This document shows positions 1 to 5,664 of a DNA stretch of 5,691 nt, piece after piece. Where the stretch lies: NCBI GenBank assembly GCA_038211505.1, contig JBBQVO010000202.1, positions 1 through 5,691 on the forward strand, given 5' to 3'. How positions within the stretch are numbered: the stretch's first letter is position 1; the number at the start of each line of letters is the position of its first letter. The notes below the pieces were generated by a model, which made no database searches, was not told where the DNA came from, and was given only the letters and a program-made list of their open reading frames with translations. The position numbers were made by a program, and so were the translations under genes. Source of the stretch: JBBQVO01 sp038211505. Lineage in GTDB: Bacteria > Chloroflexota > Dehalococcoidia > DSTF01 > JACRBR01.

Positions 1-17
1 CAAGGAGGAGGCATCCC

Positions 18-951
18 ATGCAGTCCACGATCACCACATTCGACAACACGGCTGAGGGCTGGGAACGCAGCCTTTACGCCTTCCTCGCGGAGAAGGAGAG
101 ACGGAGCGGCAGCCGGCGCACCGTCGAGGGCTACAGCCGCATGCTGCAGCACTTCTTCGCCACAGTCGGCAAGCCGCCTGATCGCGTCACCAGCCAGGAG
201 GTCTTCGCCTGGGCGTACGGCGTCGGCCTCTCCGGCAAGCAGCCTTCGTCGGTGACGATCGGCGCCCGGCTCGCCTGCCTCAGCAGCTTCTATCACTTCC
301 TGATCCGTATGGACGCGGTGCAGTTCAACCCGTGCGACGCGCTTGAACGCCCGAAGGTCTCCGTGGCGCCAACTCGCGGACTGAACGGCGACGACATCCG
401 CCGCCTGCTCGCCGTGATCCCGGAGACGCCGACAGGGCTGCGTGATCGGGCGATCGTCCTGACGCTGACGCTCACCGGCCGCAGGCGCGCCGAAGTATTG
501 AACATGAAGGGGAGCGACCTCACGCACGATGACGGCAAGGTCTGGTACTCCTATCGCGGCAAGGGAGGCAAGCACGGCAAGCGGGAGCTGCCACAGCCGG
601 CGTACGTCGCGCTCACGGCGGCGCTGTCGGCCTTCGAGATCGACATCGCGGACATGGACGCCGGATGCGTCGTTGTGGCCGGCACGTCGGGGCGACACGC
701 GCGGGATCACCTCAGGCTCGTTCTACAGCAACCTCCAGCGATACTTCCGGTTGGCGGGCATGAAGGGTGCCGGCGTGCACATCTTCCGACATTCGGCAGC
801 GAAGCTCCGGCGCGACGCCGGTGAGTCGATCGAAGACGTCAGCCGTTTCCTCGACCATTCGTCGCTGGCGGTGACGACGATCTATCTGCGGCGCCTCGAA
901 GGCCAGGAGGACAAGAGTTGGGCGAAGGTGGCTGGGGCGATTGGCGTATGA
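18..951 (+). CDS. tyrosine recombinase/integrase (XerC/D-like), frameshifted
   Basis: Site-specific DNA recombinase of the tyrosine integrase family, which cuts and rejoins DNA through a covalent 3'-phosphotyrosine. The ATG at 18 follows a purine-rich SD (AAGGAGGAGG, 2-11). Residues about 10-100 form a SAM-like core-binding domain; the catalytic domain follows. Visible catalytic residues are Arg I (TGRRRAEVL, codon 483), the hairpin Lys (GKGGK, codon 561), the HxxR box (HIFRH, codons 778-787), the second His in LDHSS (codon 856) and the nucleophile Tyr in TTIYL (codon 883). The first two lie in the frame of the ATG and the rest in the next frame. The first frame degenerates and stops at 824, while the second gives a family-like C-terminus to the TGA at 949-951. 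The switch must fall near 690-705 (G runs at 689-692 and 703-705) and equals one extra base. With it removed the product is about 310 residues, the usual length. It is either a pseudogene or a sequencing indel; programmed frameshifting is less likely. Confidence 0.88.
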
Positions 952-967
952 TCGGCCGCCTGGGACT

Positions 968-2056
968 CTAGGCCGCGTCGCGGGCCGCGGCCACCATTGC
1001 GCGCGCTTTTCCCGCTCGCTTCGCCGTGCCGAGAGCATCGTCGGCGGCGCGGACCGTTTCCTCTAGCGTCGCGGCGGTAAACGGGTATACCGCGATGCCG
1101 AGGCTGAGTTCGATATCGGTCGTTGCCCGGATGTGAACCAGACTACGTTCACCCATGGCCCGGGCCTCGTCGAGGGACAGCACGTGGGCGAGCACGACCA
1201 GTTCGTCGCCGCCGTATCGGGCCACCACGTCAGCATCGCGGAGCACGGTGCGCAACTCGTCGCACACGCGGACGAGTACCGTGTCGGCGAAGACGTGGCC
1301 GCGCCCTTCGTTGATCTGCTTGAAATTGTCGACGTCGTACATCAGCACCGCGAGAGGGCGAGAGTCTGGTGAGTGGTGGGAGTCGAGGATCTCGCGAAAG
1401 CGTCGCCGATTGGCTAGTCCGGTGAGAGGATCGGTGAGCGAGGCATGCAGCACCATCCCCTGCAGGCGGCGGTTGCTGGTTGAGATCACTTCAGAGTTGA
1501 TAGCGGTGAAGATGAGCATGATCGAGACGACGGAGGCGAGCTGCCACGACGGATCGGCGCGGCCGGAGAGGTCCATGATCGTGATGCCGCTCCAGTACGC
1601 CGCGACGGCCCATAGTGAGAAGAGGACGACATAGCGGGTGTTCTGTACCGCGGAGAGCGACGAAACAATCAGCAGATAGCCGATCCAGATTGGATAACTT
1701 TGCCGCGCGAGCGCTATCGTCGCGATCGTAACCACGACGGTGTCGATGTACGGCGAGATGGTCCTGTGCAGCCAGTCGGCCTCTGGACGTCGTAGGTAGT
1801 ATCCGAATGCAGCGAGGCTATAGATGAGCAAGCCGCCGCCACTCAATAGCCACCAGCCGACGGACATGGGCAAGAGGCCGGCGGGGATCAGCACAAAGTA
1901 GGAGAGGGCGATGACCACGCGGAGGCCGAGCGCGCGCGGCCAGTAGCTGGGATCGACGGCCACAATGAGCGTCTCGTGAGACGCGTGATCACTGTGTTCT
2001 GCCGTCGGCGTCTCGCGCTCACCACGACTCGTAAGATTGTTCCAGAAGACACTCAC
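968..2056 (-). CDS. membrane-bound diguanylate cyclase (GGDEF family, GGDEL variant)
   Basis: Predicted to join two GTP into cyclic di-GMP at the inner membrane. From the GTG at 2056 the product has 362 residues. About six hydrophobic helices (roughly 45-64, 66-86, 102-117, 121-137, 142-159, 173-188) precede a GGDEF domain. The domain shows DPLTGLANRR (209-218), YDVDNFKQIN with metal Asp241 and guanine-contacting Asn249, RYGGDEL (281-286) and SLGIA (318-322). Asp258 is also kept. The inhibitory I-site RDAD (273-276) sits exactly five residues before GGDEL, so product feedback is expected. Oddities are Leu for the final Phe of GGDEF and Ala for Gly in the usual GD pair (VFAD). I do not recognise the membrane sensor as a named MASE type. 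I chose GTG 2056 because GAGG lies 8 bases upstream. The frame stays open to another GTG at 2209, but that adds 51 Cys/His/Arg-rich residues with no SD. It converges on the recombinase gene, 16 bases apart. Confidence 0.9.
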   Translation of the reverse strand: MSVFWNNLTSRGERETPTAEHSDHASHETLIVAVDPSYWPRALGLRVVIALSYFVLIPAGLLPMSVGWWLLSGGGLLIYSLAAFGYYLRRPEADWLHRTISPYIDTVVVTIATIALARQSYPIWIGYLLIVSSLSAVQNTRYVVLFSLWAVAAYWSGITIMDLSGRADPSWQLASVVSIMLIFTAINSEVISTSNRRLQGMVLHASLTDPLTGLANRRRFREILDSHHSPDSRPLAVLMYDVDNFKQINEGRGHVFADTVLVRVCDELRTVLRDADVVARYGGDELVVLAHVLSLDEARAMGERSLVHIRATTDIELSLGIAVYPFTAATLEETVRAADDALGTAKRAGKARAMVAAARDAA

Positions 2057-2258
2057 AAATTCGGCCTCGCGTAGTACGCGCGTTAGCTTGGCACTCCTGG
2101 CGCAGTCCTGAGCGCTGAATGAGTATCGGCACGTTGCCGGTAGTACCGCGCAGTGGGGGTGGCGGTGCCAGCACCCGGCGGTTAGCCTGTTGCAAGGATG
2201 CGCGCTCACCTGACAGCAACCTGGGCGGACATCTACGGACGAGTGCGTCTTGATGTGG

Positions 2259-2275
2259 AAAGCACTCGGTGCTTT
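2259..2275. terminator. inverted repeat AAAGCAC-TCG-GTGCTTT, possible weak terminator
   Basis: Perfect 7-bp arms (2259-2265 and 2269-2275) with a 3-base loop; a fourth T follows on the plus strand and an A run precedes. The stem has only three G/C pairs and the T tract is short and mostly within the stem, so termination would be weak. Its place between the cyclase gene and the tRNA-Cys fragment also allows a role as an integrase or excisionase arm site. Neither role is shown. Confidence 0.3.
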
Positions 2276-2311
2276 TCGATCGTGTGAGGACGACGATGGA
2301 CGGGCTTGGAC

Positions 2312-2324
2312 GTCTAGCTTAGAC
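2312..2324. repeat. inverted repeat GTCTA-GCT-TAGAC abutting the tRNA-Cys fragment
   Basis: Perfect 5-bp inverted repeat with a 3-base spacer, ending at the base just before the anticodon loop of the tRNA-Cys fragment. Tyrosine recombinases bind short inverted core sites flanking the crossover, so this could be part of the element-side core. Arms this short can also arise by chance. Confidence 0.35.
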
Positions 2325-2368
2325 CTGCAAAACCCCCATCACCGGTTCGAATCCGGTCGTCGCCTCCA
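2325..2368 (+). tRNA. tRNA-Cys(GCA) 3' half only; putative attR attachment site
   Basis: Seen directly: a 7-base anticodon loop CTGCAAA (2325-2331) with anticodon GCA at 2327-2329; the 3' anticodon strand ACCCC; variable loop CATC; a perfect T arm (ACCGG / TTCGAAT / CCGGT, 2341-2357); acceptor 3' strand CGTCGCC (2358-2364); discriminator T at 2365; and encoded CCA (2366-2368). GCA plus U73 is the identity set of cysteine tRNA. The five bases before the loop (TAGAC) cannot pair with ACCCC, so no functional tRNA can fold here. The clean boundary at the anticodon loop matches integrases that recombine within that loop and carry the tRNA 3' half in attP. A decayed full tRNA-Cys is the alternative, since upstream bases resemble parts of a 5' half. 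It is not an active gene in either case. Confidence 0.72.
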
Positions 2369-2394
2369 ACAATTTGAATCTGAAGTTGGCCAGG

Positions 2395-2426
2395 TCCGGC
2401 TCTCGGAGGCGCTCTTTTCTTCTTTT
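2395..2426 (+). terminator. weak terminator-like element after the tRNA-Cys fragment
   Basis: A 4-bp hairpin (TCCG 2395-2398, CGGA 2404-2407, loop GCTCT) is followed within about five bases by a T-rich tract at 2413-2426 (11 T in 14). The position about 30-60 bases after a tRNA 3' end is where the original tRNA-Cys terminator would lie if the DNA right of 2368 is the old chromosome. The stem is short, so the call is tentative. Confidence 0.22.
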
Positions 2427-2476
2427 GCCAGCCACTCTTACGCAACGCGTGTCCCTGCTCCAATGGAGGACGAGCC

Positions 2477-2950
2477 GTGAAAACTTCGTCAGGGCTGGAG
2501 GTCCAGTTCTTCCGAACGCTCAATGGACTCATCGAGCCTGCGGTACGCGTGGGTTTCGGTTCGCCGGGCCTCTGGCCGACGGGTCTCATCGTTCTGGAAA
2601 CCACCGGACGGCGGACTGGTCGTACATATAGAGTGCCGGTCGCTGCCACACTCTGGGGTCATCTGATCCTCGCTAGCACCGTGCGCGGCGAACGCTCACA
2701 GTGGTTGAAGAACCTCTCCGTCACGCCGGCCCTTCGATATTGGCTGGCCGGTCACGAGCATGAGGCTGACGCGATCGTCATTGGGCCTGGCACGCCGATC
2801 CCCGACAACATCAGCATGCCGGCGCTCGTTCGCCCCCTCGTTCCCGGCCTCTCATTCCTGTCAGGACTCGGCATGGGGTTTGCTGTCTTAACGCCTCGCG
2901 GTTCGAGCGACACCGCTATCAGCGGCCAGCGAGCAAGAAACGAGGACTAG
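2477..2950 (+). CDS. deazaflavin (F420)-dependent nitroreductase/quinone reductase family protein (DDN-like)
   Basis: Small split beta-barrel flavin/deazaflavin oxidoreductase of the DDN type (the family of mycobacterial F420H2-dependent quinone reductases). These pass a hydride from reduced F420 to quinones, nitroaromatics or other lipophilic acceptors, often at the membrane. The 157-residue length is normal. The diagnostic core is LIVLETTGRRTGRTYRVPV (37-55), which in the family contacts the cofactor phosphate tail, then strand HLILAST (62-68) and QWLKNL (75-80). The residue 110-140 stretch is hydrophobic and less typical. I chose the GTG at 2477 because GGAGG (2465-2469) lies 7 bases upstream. 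YceI follows after two bases, suggesting co-translation. Whether the cofactor is F420 or FMN cannot be told from the sequence alone. Confidence 0.82.
   Translation: MKTSSGLEVQFFRTLNGLIEPAVRVGFGSPGLWPTGLIVLETTGRRTGRTYRVPVAATLWGHLILASTVRGERSQWLKNLSVTPALRYWLAGHEHEADAIVIGPGTPIPDNISMPALVRPLVPGLSFLSGLGMGFAVLTPRGSSDTAISGQRARNED
2942..2945 (+). promoter_or_regulatory. ribosome binding site GAGG deciding a CTG start for YceI
   Basis: GAGG lies inside the last codons of the upstream oxidoreductase gene, 7 bases before the CTG at 2953. That is standard spacing and supports a non-canonical start immediately after the previous stop (2948-2950). Confidence 0.45.
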
Positions 2951-2952
2951 TT

Positions 2953-3525
2953 CTGACAGCTGATCGCGATCCGAGTTCTGCGTCGCCACAGGAAAGCTCG
3001 GCCGGCAGTTGGCAGGTCGATCCACTGAAGTCGGTCGCCCGGTTCACGATGACGTACCTGGTCGTGGCCACGCTGCGGGGAAGCCTCGGATCCATTGAAG
3101 GCACGTTGATCCTTGATGAAGACGACCCCAGCCGCTCAGCAGTGACAGCGTCTATCGACGTCGCGACCATGAACACTGGCAGTCGCCTACGAGACACGCA
3201 CCTACGTTCGAGCGACTTTTTCGATGCAGACCGGTTTCCGGTGATCACCTTTCGAAGCCTGCGGGTCGAGACGATCGATGCCAGACGCTTGCGTGTCGTC
3301 GGCGGCTTGACCATCCGCGACATCACGAAGGAAGTGGCACTCGAGACGGTGTATGAGGGTCAGGCTGCGGACGCAAACGGCTCGCGACGTGCTCGGTTCA
3401 CCGCGACTACGATCCTCAGCCGCCGAGAGTTCGGGCTCGGGAAGCGCGCACCGATCGAAACCGCCGGACTGATCGCAGGCGATCGAGTAACGGTCACGCT
3501 CGACATCAGCGCAGTTGCAGTTTGA
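2953..3525 (+). CDS. YceI family protein (lipocalin-like, cytosolic), likely CTG start
   Basis: YceI proteins are lipocalin-like beta barrels that bind polyisoprenoid or other amphiphilic lipids. Visible family signatures are GSWQVDPLKSVARF (strand 1, encoded 3004-3045), a Gly-rich turn LRGSLGSIEG, the region SIDVATMNTGSRLRDTHLRS, then SDFFDADRFPVITFRS, LTIRDITKEVAL and SRREFGLGKR near the C-terminus. The first ATG in frame (3049) falls after strand 1 and would remove the conserved W-x-V-D-P-x-x-S-x-x-x-F segment. Between the in-frame stop at 2767 and 3049 there is no ATG, GTG or TTG. CTG at 2953, with GAGG 7 bases upstream, gives 190 residues, a normal YceI length. A conventional caller would report 3049-3525. 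No signal peptide is seen, so it is likely cytosolic. It lies two bases after the oxidoreductase gene, so it is probably in the same operon with a shared lipophilic substrate; that link is inference. Confidence 0.85.
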   Translation: MTADRDPSSASPQESSAGSWQVDPLKSVARFTMTYLVVATLRGSLGSIEGTLILDEDDPSRSAVTASIDVATMNTGSRLRDTHLRSSDFFDADRFPVITFRSLRVETIDARRLRVVGGLTIRDITKEVALETVYEGQAADANGSRRARFTATTILSRREFGLGKRAPIETAGLIAGDRVTVTLDISAVAV

Positions 3526-3828
3526 CGCGACGCAGACGGCGAGTGTGCCTTCCTGCGCGCGCTTAGCGTCACGTGTCCATGCCAGACCCGCGCCGCCTGA
3601 CGCCAGAGAGATTCGGCCTAAATGGGTGGGTTCGTCGGAGTGTGTAGGGCTCGGACTGCAACCGGTGCGGCAGCCCGGGCCCGTGGCAACGCTGAAAGCC
3701 GCGGATCGGTGTCGTGGGGTCATTGAGAGTCGTCGAGAGAACGCGCGGACGCGCGATCGCACGCTCGCAGCGGAGACGCCAGCTGTAGTTCAAAGACGCG
3801 ATCTCCTGATTCCATCCCCAACACCCTC
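3526..3828. other. intergenic region between convergent genes, no gene supported
   Basis: These 303 bases separate the ends of the YceI gene and the RNase gene. Open frames on both strands here translate to low-complexity Arg/Pro/Ser/Thr text without domains or good SDs. Short GC palindromes occur (such as CCCGGG near 3675 and GCGCG repeats near 3746), and a CCCTC/GAGGG 5-bp hairpin (3824-3838) overlaps the stop codon of the minus-strand gene. None has a T tract, so I make no terminator call. Confidence 0.6.
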
Positions 3829-5277
3829 TTACTGAGGGGTCGAGCGCGGGAGCATCGAGGCCAGGTCAAATGAATCGCCAATCTTTGGCACGATGGCCGT
3901 GACCGAAGCATCCCGGCGGATCTTCTCGGCCAATGCCGTCGCCGGCCCGGCCTCGCCATGCGTGACGAACGCCAACCGCGGGAGCGACCGGCCGGATCGG
4001 AACCACCGCATGAGCTCGTTGCTGTCCGCGTGCCCGGACATGCCCTTGATGCTGAGCACACGGGCATTGACGGCAACGTCGTTCCCATGCATGCGCACCG
4101 ATCGCGCTCCGTCGAGGAGCTGGCGGCCGCGCGTGCCCGCCGCTTGATAGCCGACGAGGACGACGAGGTTTTTCGGATCCGGCAGTAGCCGTTCAAGATG
4201 ATGCAGCACGCGACCGCCTGTGAGCATGCCGCTCGACGCGATGATGACGCGCGGGCCCGCGAGTCCGTTGAGCTGCTTCGATTCCTGAACTGTTTGCGTG
4301 AAGGTGGTGCCTGCTGGCAGGATCGCAGAGTCGCCTTCGGTTCCGAGCCCGGCATCGAGTTCAGTCCCGAGAAGGTGTTTGTCGTAAATCCGCGTGATTG
4401 CCAGCGCCATTGGGCTGTCTACGTGCACAGGTACGCGCGGAATCGCGCCGGAAGCCATCAACTCGCCCAGCATCAACGTCACGAGCTGCGTCCGTGCCAT
4501 CGCGAACGACGGGATGAGAATGATGCCGCCGGCGCGCAAAGTATCGGTGAACGGCTTCTGAACCTGCTCCAGGAGTGGCGTATCGTCGTGCACGCTGTCG
4601 CCGTACGTCGACTCGATCGCGACGGCGTCGCACGCGGAAAGCGGCTCAGGATCGGAGTGCAGCGGCACGCCGTATCGGCCCAGGTCGCCGCTGAACACCA
4701 TCCGGGTGGCGCCGCCGCTCCACGAAGCCGCGACCTCGACGAACGCGGAACCGAGAATGTGGCCCGCGTTGTGCAAGGTTACGGCGAACGCCGGCGCCGG
4801 CGAGAACTGTTCTCCGTACTCGACTGTGGTGAACTGCGTCAGTGCAGCCTCTACGTCCGCTGACGAATAGAGCGGCAAGGCCGGTGTGTGTTTGGCGTAC
4901 CCATGACGGTTCGCCTGCTGCGCGTCTTCCTCTTGCAATTTCGCCGAATCAAGGAGGATCACCTCAGCGAGTTCTCTCGTCGCCTTCGTGCAGTAGATCG
5001 GTCCGGCGAAACCCTCTCGAACGAAGCGCGGGATCAGTCCAGCGTGATCCATGTGCGCATGCGTGAGGATGAGCGCGTTCACGGACTTCGGATCAAACTC
5101 GGGTTGGTTCCAATTGAGGTCACGTAGCTCGCGGCCGCCCTGGAACATGCCGCAATCAACGAGCAGGCGCGATGAACCGACCGTCAATAAGTGCCGCGAC
5201 CCGGTAACCGTGCCAACGCCACCGTAGAACGCGACCATCGGGCCCGCTGGAGCTGACGATGGATTGGGGGCGTTCAT
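3829..5277 (-). CDS. metallo-beta-lactamase/beta-CASP RNA nuclease (CPSF73/Ysh1-like, RMMBL domain)
   Basis: Zinc-dependent RNA endo/exonuclease of the bacterial CPSF73-like group, the type of Thermus TTHA0252, acting in RNA processing or decay in the cytosol. In 482-residue numbering: motif 1 Asp41 (LLVDCGMFQGG), motif 2 HAHMDH (73-78), motif 3 His173 (AGHILGSA), motif 4 Asp198 (FSGDLGRYG), beta-CASP motif A Glu222 (ESTYGD), motif B His285 (VHVDSPMA), the typical SSGMLTGGR (348-356), and motif C His416 (GMSGHAD) leading into the RMMBL segment ending FVTHGE (437-442). All metal ligands and beta-CASP motifs are present and the length is normal, so the enzyme should be active. I chose ATG 5277 because GGAG (5283-5286) lies 5 bases upstream. 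A GTG at 5283 in the same frame overlaps that SD and is unlikely. A small basic ORF lies 88 bases upstream on the same strand. Members are often annotated as 'MBL fold metallo-hydrolase' or 'RNA processing exonuclease'. Confidence 0.94.
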   Translation of the reverse strand: MNAPNPSSAPAGPMVAFYGGVGTVTGSRHLLTVGSSRLLVDCGMFQGGRELRDLNWNQPEFDPKSVNALILTHAHMDHAGLIPRFVREGFAGPIYCTKATRELAEVILLDSAKLQEEDAQQANRHGYAKHTPALPLYSSADVEAALTQFTTVEYGEQFSPAPAFAVTLHNAGHILGSAFVEVAASWSGGATRMVFSGDLGRYGVPLHSDPEPLSACDAVAIESTYGDSVHDDTPLLEQVQKPFTDTLRAGGIILIPSFAMARTQLVTLMLGELMASGAIPRVPVHVDSPMALAITRIYDKHLLGTELDAGLGTEGDSAILPAGTTFTQTVQESKQLNGLAGPRVIIASSGMLTGGRVLHHLERLLPDPKNLVVLVGYQAAGTRGRQLLDGARSVRMHGNDVAVNARVLSIKGMSGHADSNELMRWFRSGRSLPRLAFVTHGEAGPATALAEKIRRDASVTAIVPKIGDSFDLASMLPRSTPQ

Positions 5278-5365
5278 ATGCACTCCGTCATGGCGACAGC
5301 CTCGACATTCGAGCGCGTCGACGGCGCGATGGTTTCGTCAAGTGCGTCGTTGGGCAAGGCAGTCG

Positions 5366-5505
5366 TCACTTCTTCTTGGGCGTCAGACCCGGATGATTCT
5401 TCGACGGGGTCTTCCGCTCCTTCGCGTCTCGAACCTCGTACTTCTCGCTCATGTTGACGTTCTCACGTTCGCGCTTCGCACCGGGGGTCTTCTTTTCTCT
5501 GGCAT
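5366..5505 (-). CDS. small Lys/Arg-rich protein with DUF3606-like motif, apparent frameshift after the start
   Basis: The ATG at 5505 has an almost ideal SD (AAGGAGG, 5512-5518, spacing 6), yet its frame ends after 18 codons at 5449. The neighbouring frame, open from a TTG at 5557 to the TGA at 5366, carries protein-like sequence: REKKTPGAKRERENVN, then MSEKYEVRDAKERKTP and a tail ending TPKKK. Adding one base right after the ATG (for example a G, giving ATGGCC) would join SD, ATG and this frame into a 47-residue basic protein. The segment ENVNMSEKYEVR aligns without gaps to my recollection of the DUF3606 signature (RI-N/D-VNExYEVR), though the second half of that family is absent. Alternatives are a 28-residue protein from ATG 5452, coupled by its ATGA overlap to the 18-codon ORF, or a TTG start without SD. 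It sits 88 bases upstream of the RNase gene on the same strand. No function can be assigned. Confidence 0.5.
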
Positions 5506-5511
5506 GATTCG

Positions 5512-5518
5512 CCTCCTT
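5512..5518 (-). promoter_or_regulatory. strong Shine-Dalgarno AAGGAGG for the ATG at 5505
   Basis: A 7-base match to the anti-SD, six bases before the ATG at 5503-5505 on the minus strand. It marks a real translation start, although the ATG frame closes after 18 codons. This is the main argument that the small basic gene behind it has lost one base. Confidence 0.6.
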
Positions 5519-5664
5519 CGCGTGGATGTTACGACGGACGCGGACATCAAATGCCAAACAAGAAGCTCACAGGCGCTGCGATTCCATCTACTTTGGCCGC
5601 GTCGGCGTGACGTCCCGGGCGCCGTCCTAATGAGCCTTCCCGACAGGTTGTTTCGGAGGAGCGC

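Larger units (their letters stand above)
1..2368. mobile_element. putative right end of an integrative element (integrase + cargo + tRNA-Cys attR)
   Basis: This is inferred from three things seen in the sequence: a tyrosine recombinase gene at 18-951, a diguanylate cyclase cargo gene at 968-2056, and a 3' half of tRNA-Cys at 2325-2368 that lacks a matching 5' half. Integration into a tRNA gene normally leaves an intact tRNA at one end and a duplicated 3' fragment at the other. The fragment reads rightwards, so the element should lie to its left and the displaced chromosome to its right. The intact tRNA-Cys and the left end are not in the window, so the extent is unknown and position 1 is only the window edge. 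The integrase reading frame is broken, so the element may be fixed in place. Confidence 0.35.

Noticed and set aside
971..992. GC-only hairpin GGCCGCG / CGCGGCC at the 3' end of the cyclase gene, between convergent genes
   Set aside because: The 7-bp stem is real, but no T tract follows on either strand and it lies in Ala/Arg codons of the cyclase; GC-rich coding sequence gives such stems by chance.
1155..1634. 159-codon plus-strand open frame opposite the cyclase gene
   Set aside because: It is the antisense shadow of the GGDEF gene: Ser/Arg/Thr-rich, no domain, no SD.
2289..2368. Complete functional tRNA-Cys
   Set aside because: The anticodon stem cannot pair (TAGAC against ACCCC) and spacing from the 5' acceptor strand to the anticodon is several bases too long.
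2250..2480. 76-codon plus-strand open frame across the tRNA-Cys fragment
   Set aside because: It runs straight through the structured tRNA half and weak terminator, has no SD and no protein-like signature.
3202..3762. 186-codon minus-strand open frame overlapping YceI and the intergenic region
   Set aside because: Composition is typical of a shadow frame (Arg/Ser/Cys-rich), and the overlapping YceI frame is strongly supported.
3515..3835. 106-codon plus-strand open frame between YceI and the nuclease gene
   Set aside because: No SD at its start within the YceI stop region and no domain; Arg/Ala/Pro-rich random-looking text.
3824..3838. CCCTC/GAGGG hairpin at the stop codon of the nuclease gene
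   Set aside because: Only 5 bp with no T tract in either direction; too weak for a terminator call.
4198..4863. 221-codon plus-strand open frame
   Set aside because: Antisense shadow of the beta-CASP nuclease; Arg/His/Glu-rich with no recognisable motif, while the minus strand carries a full set of nuclease motifs.
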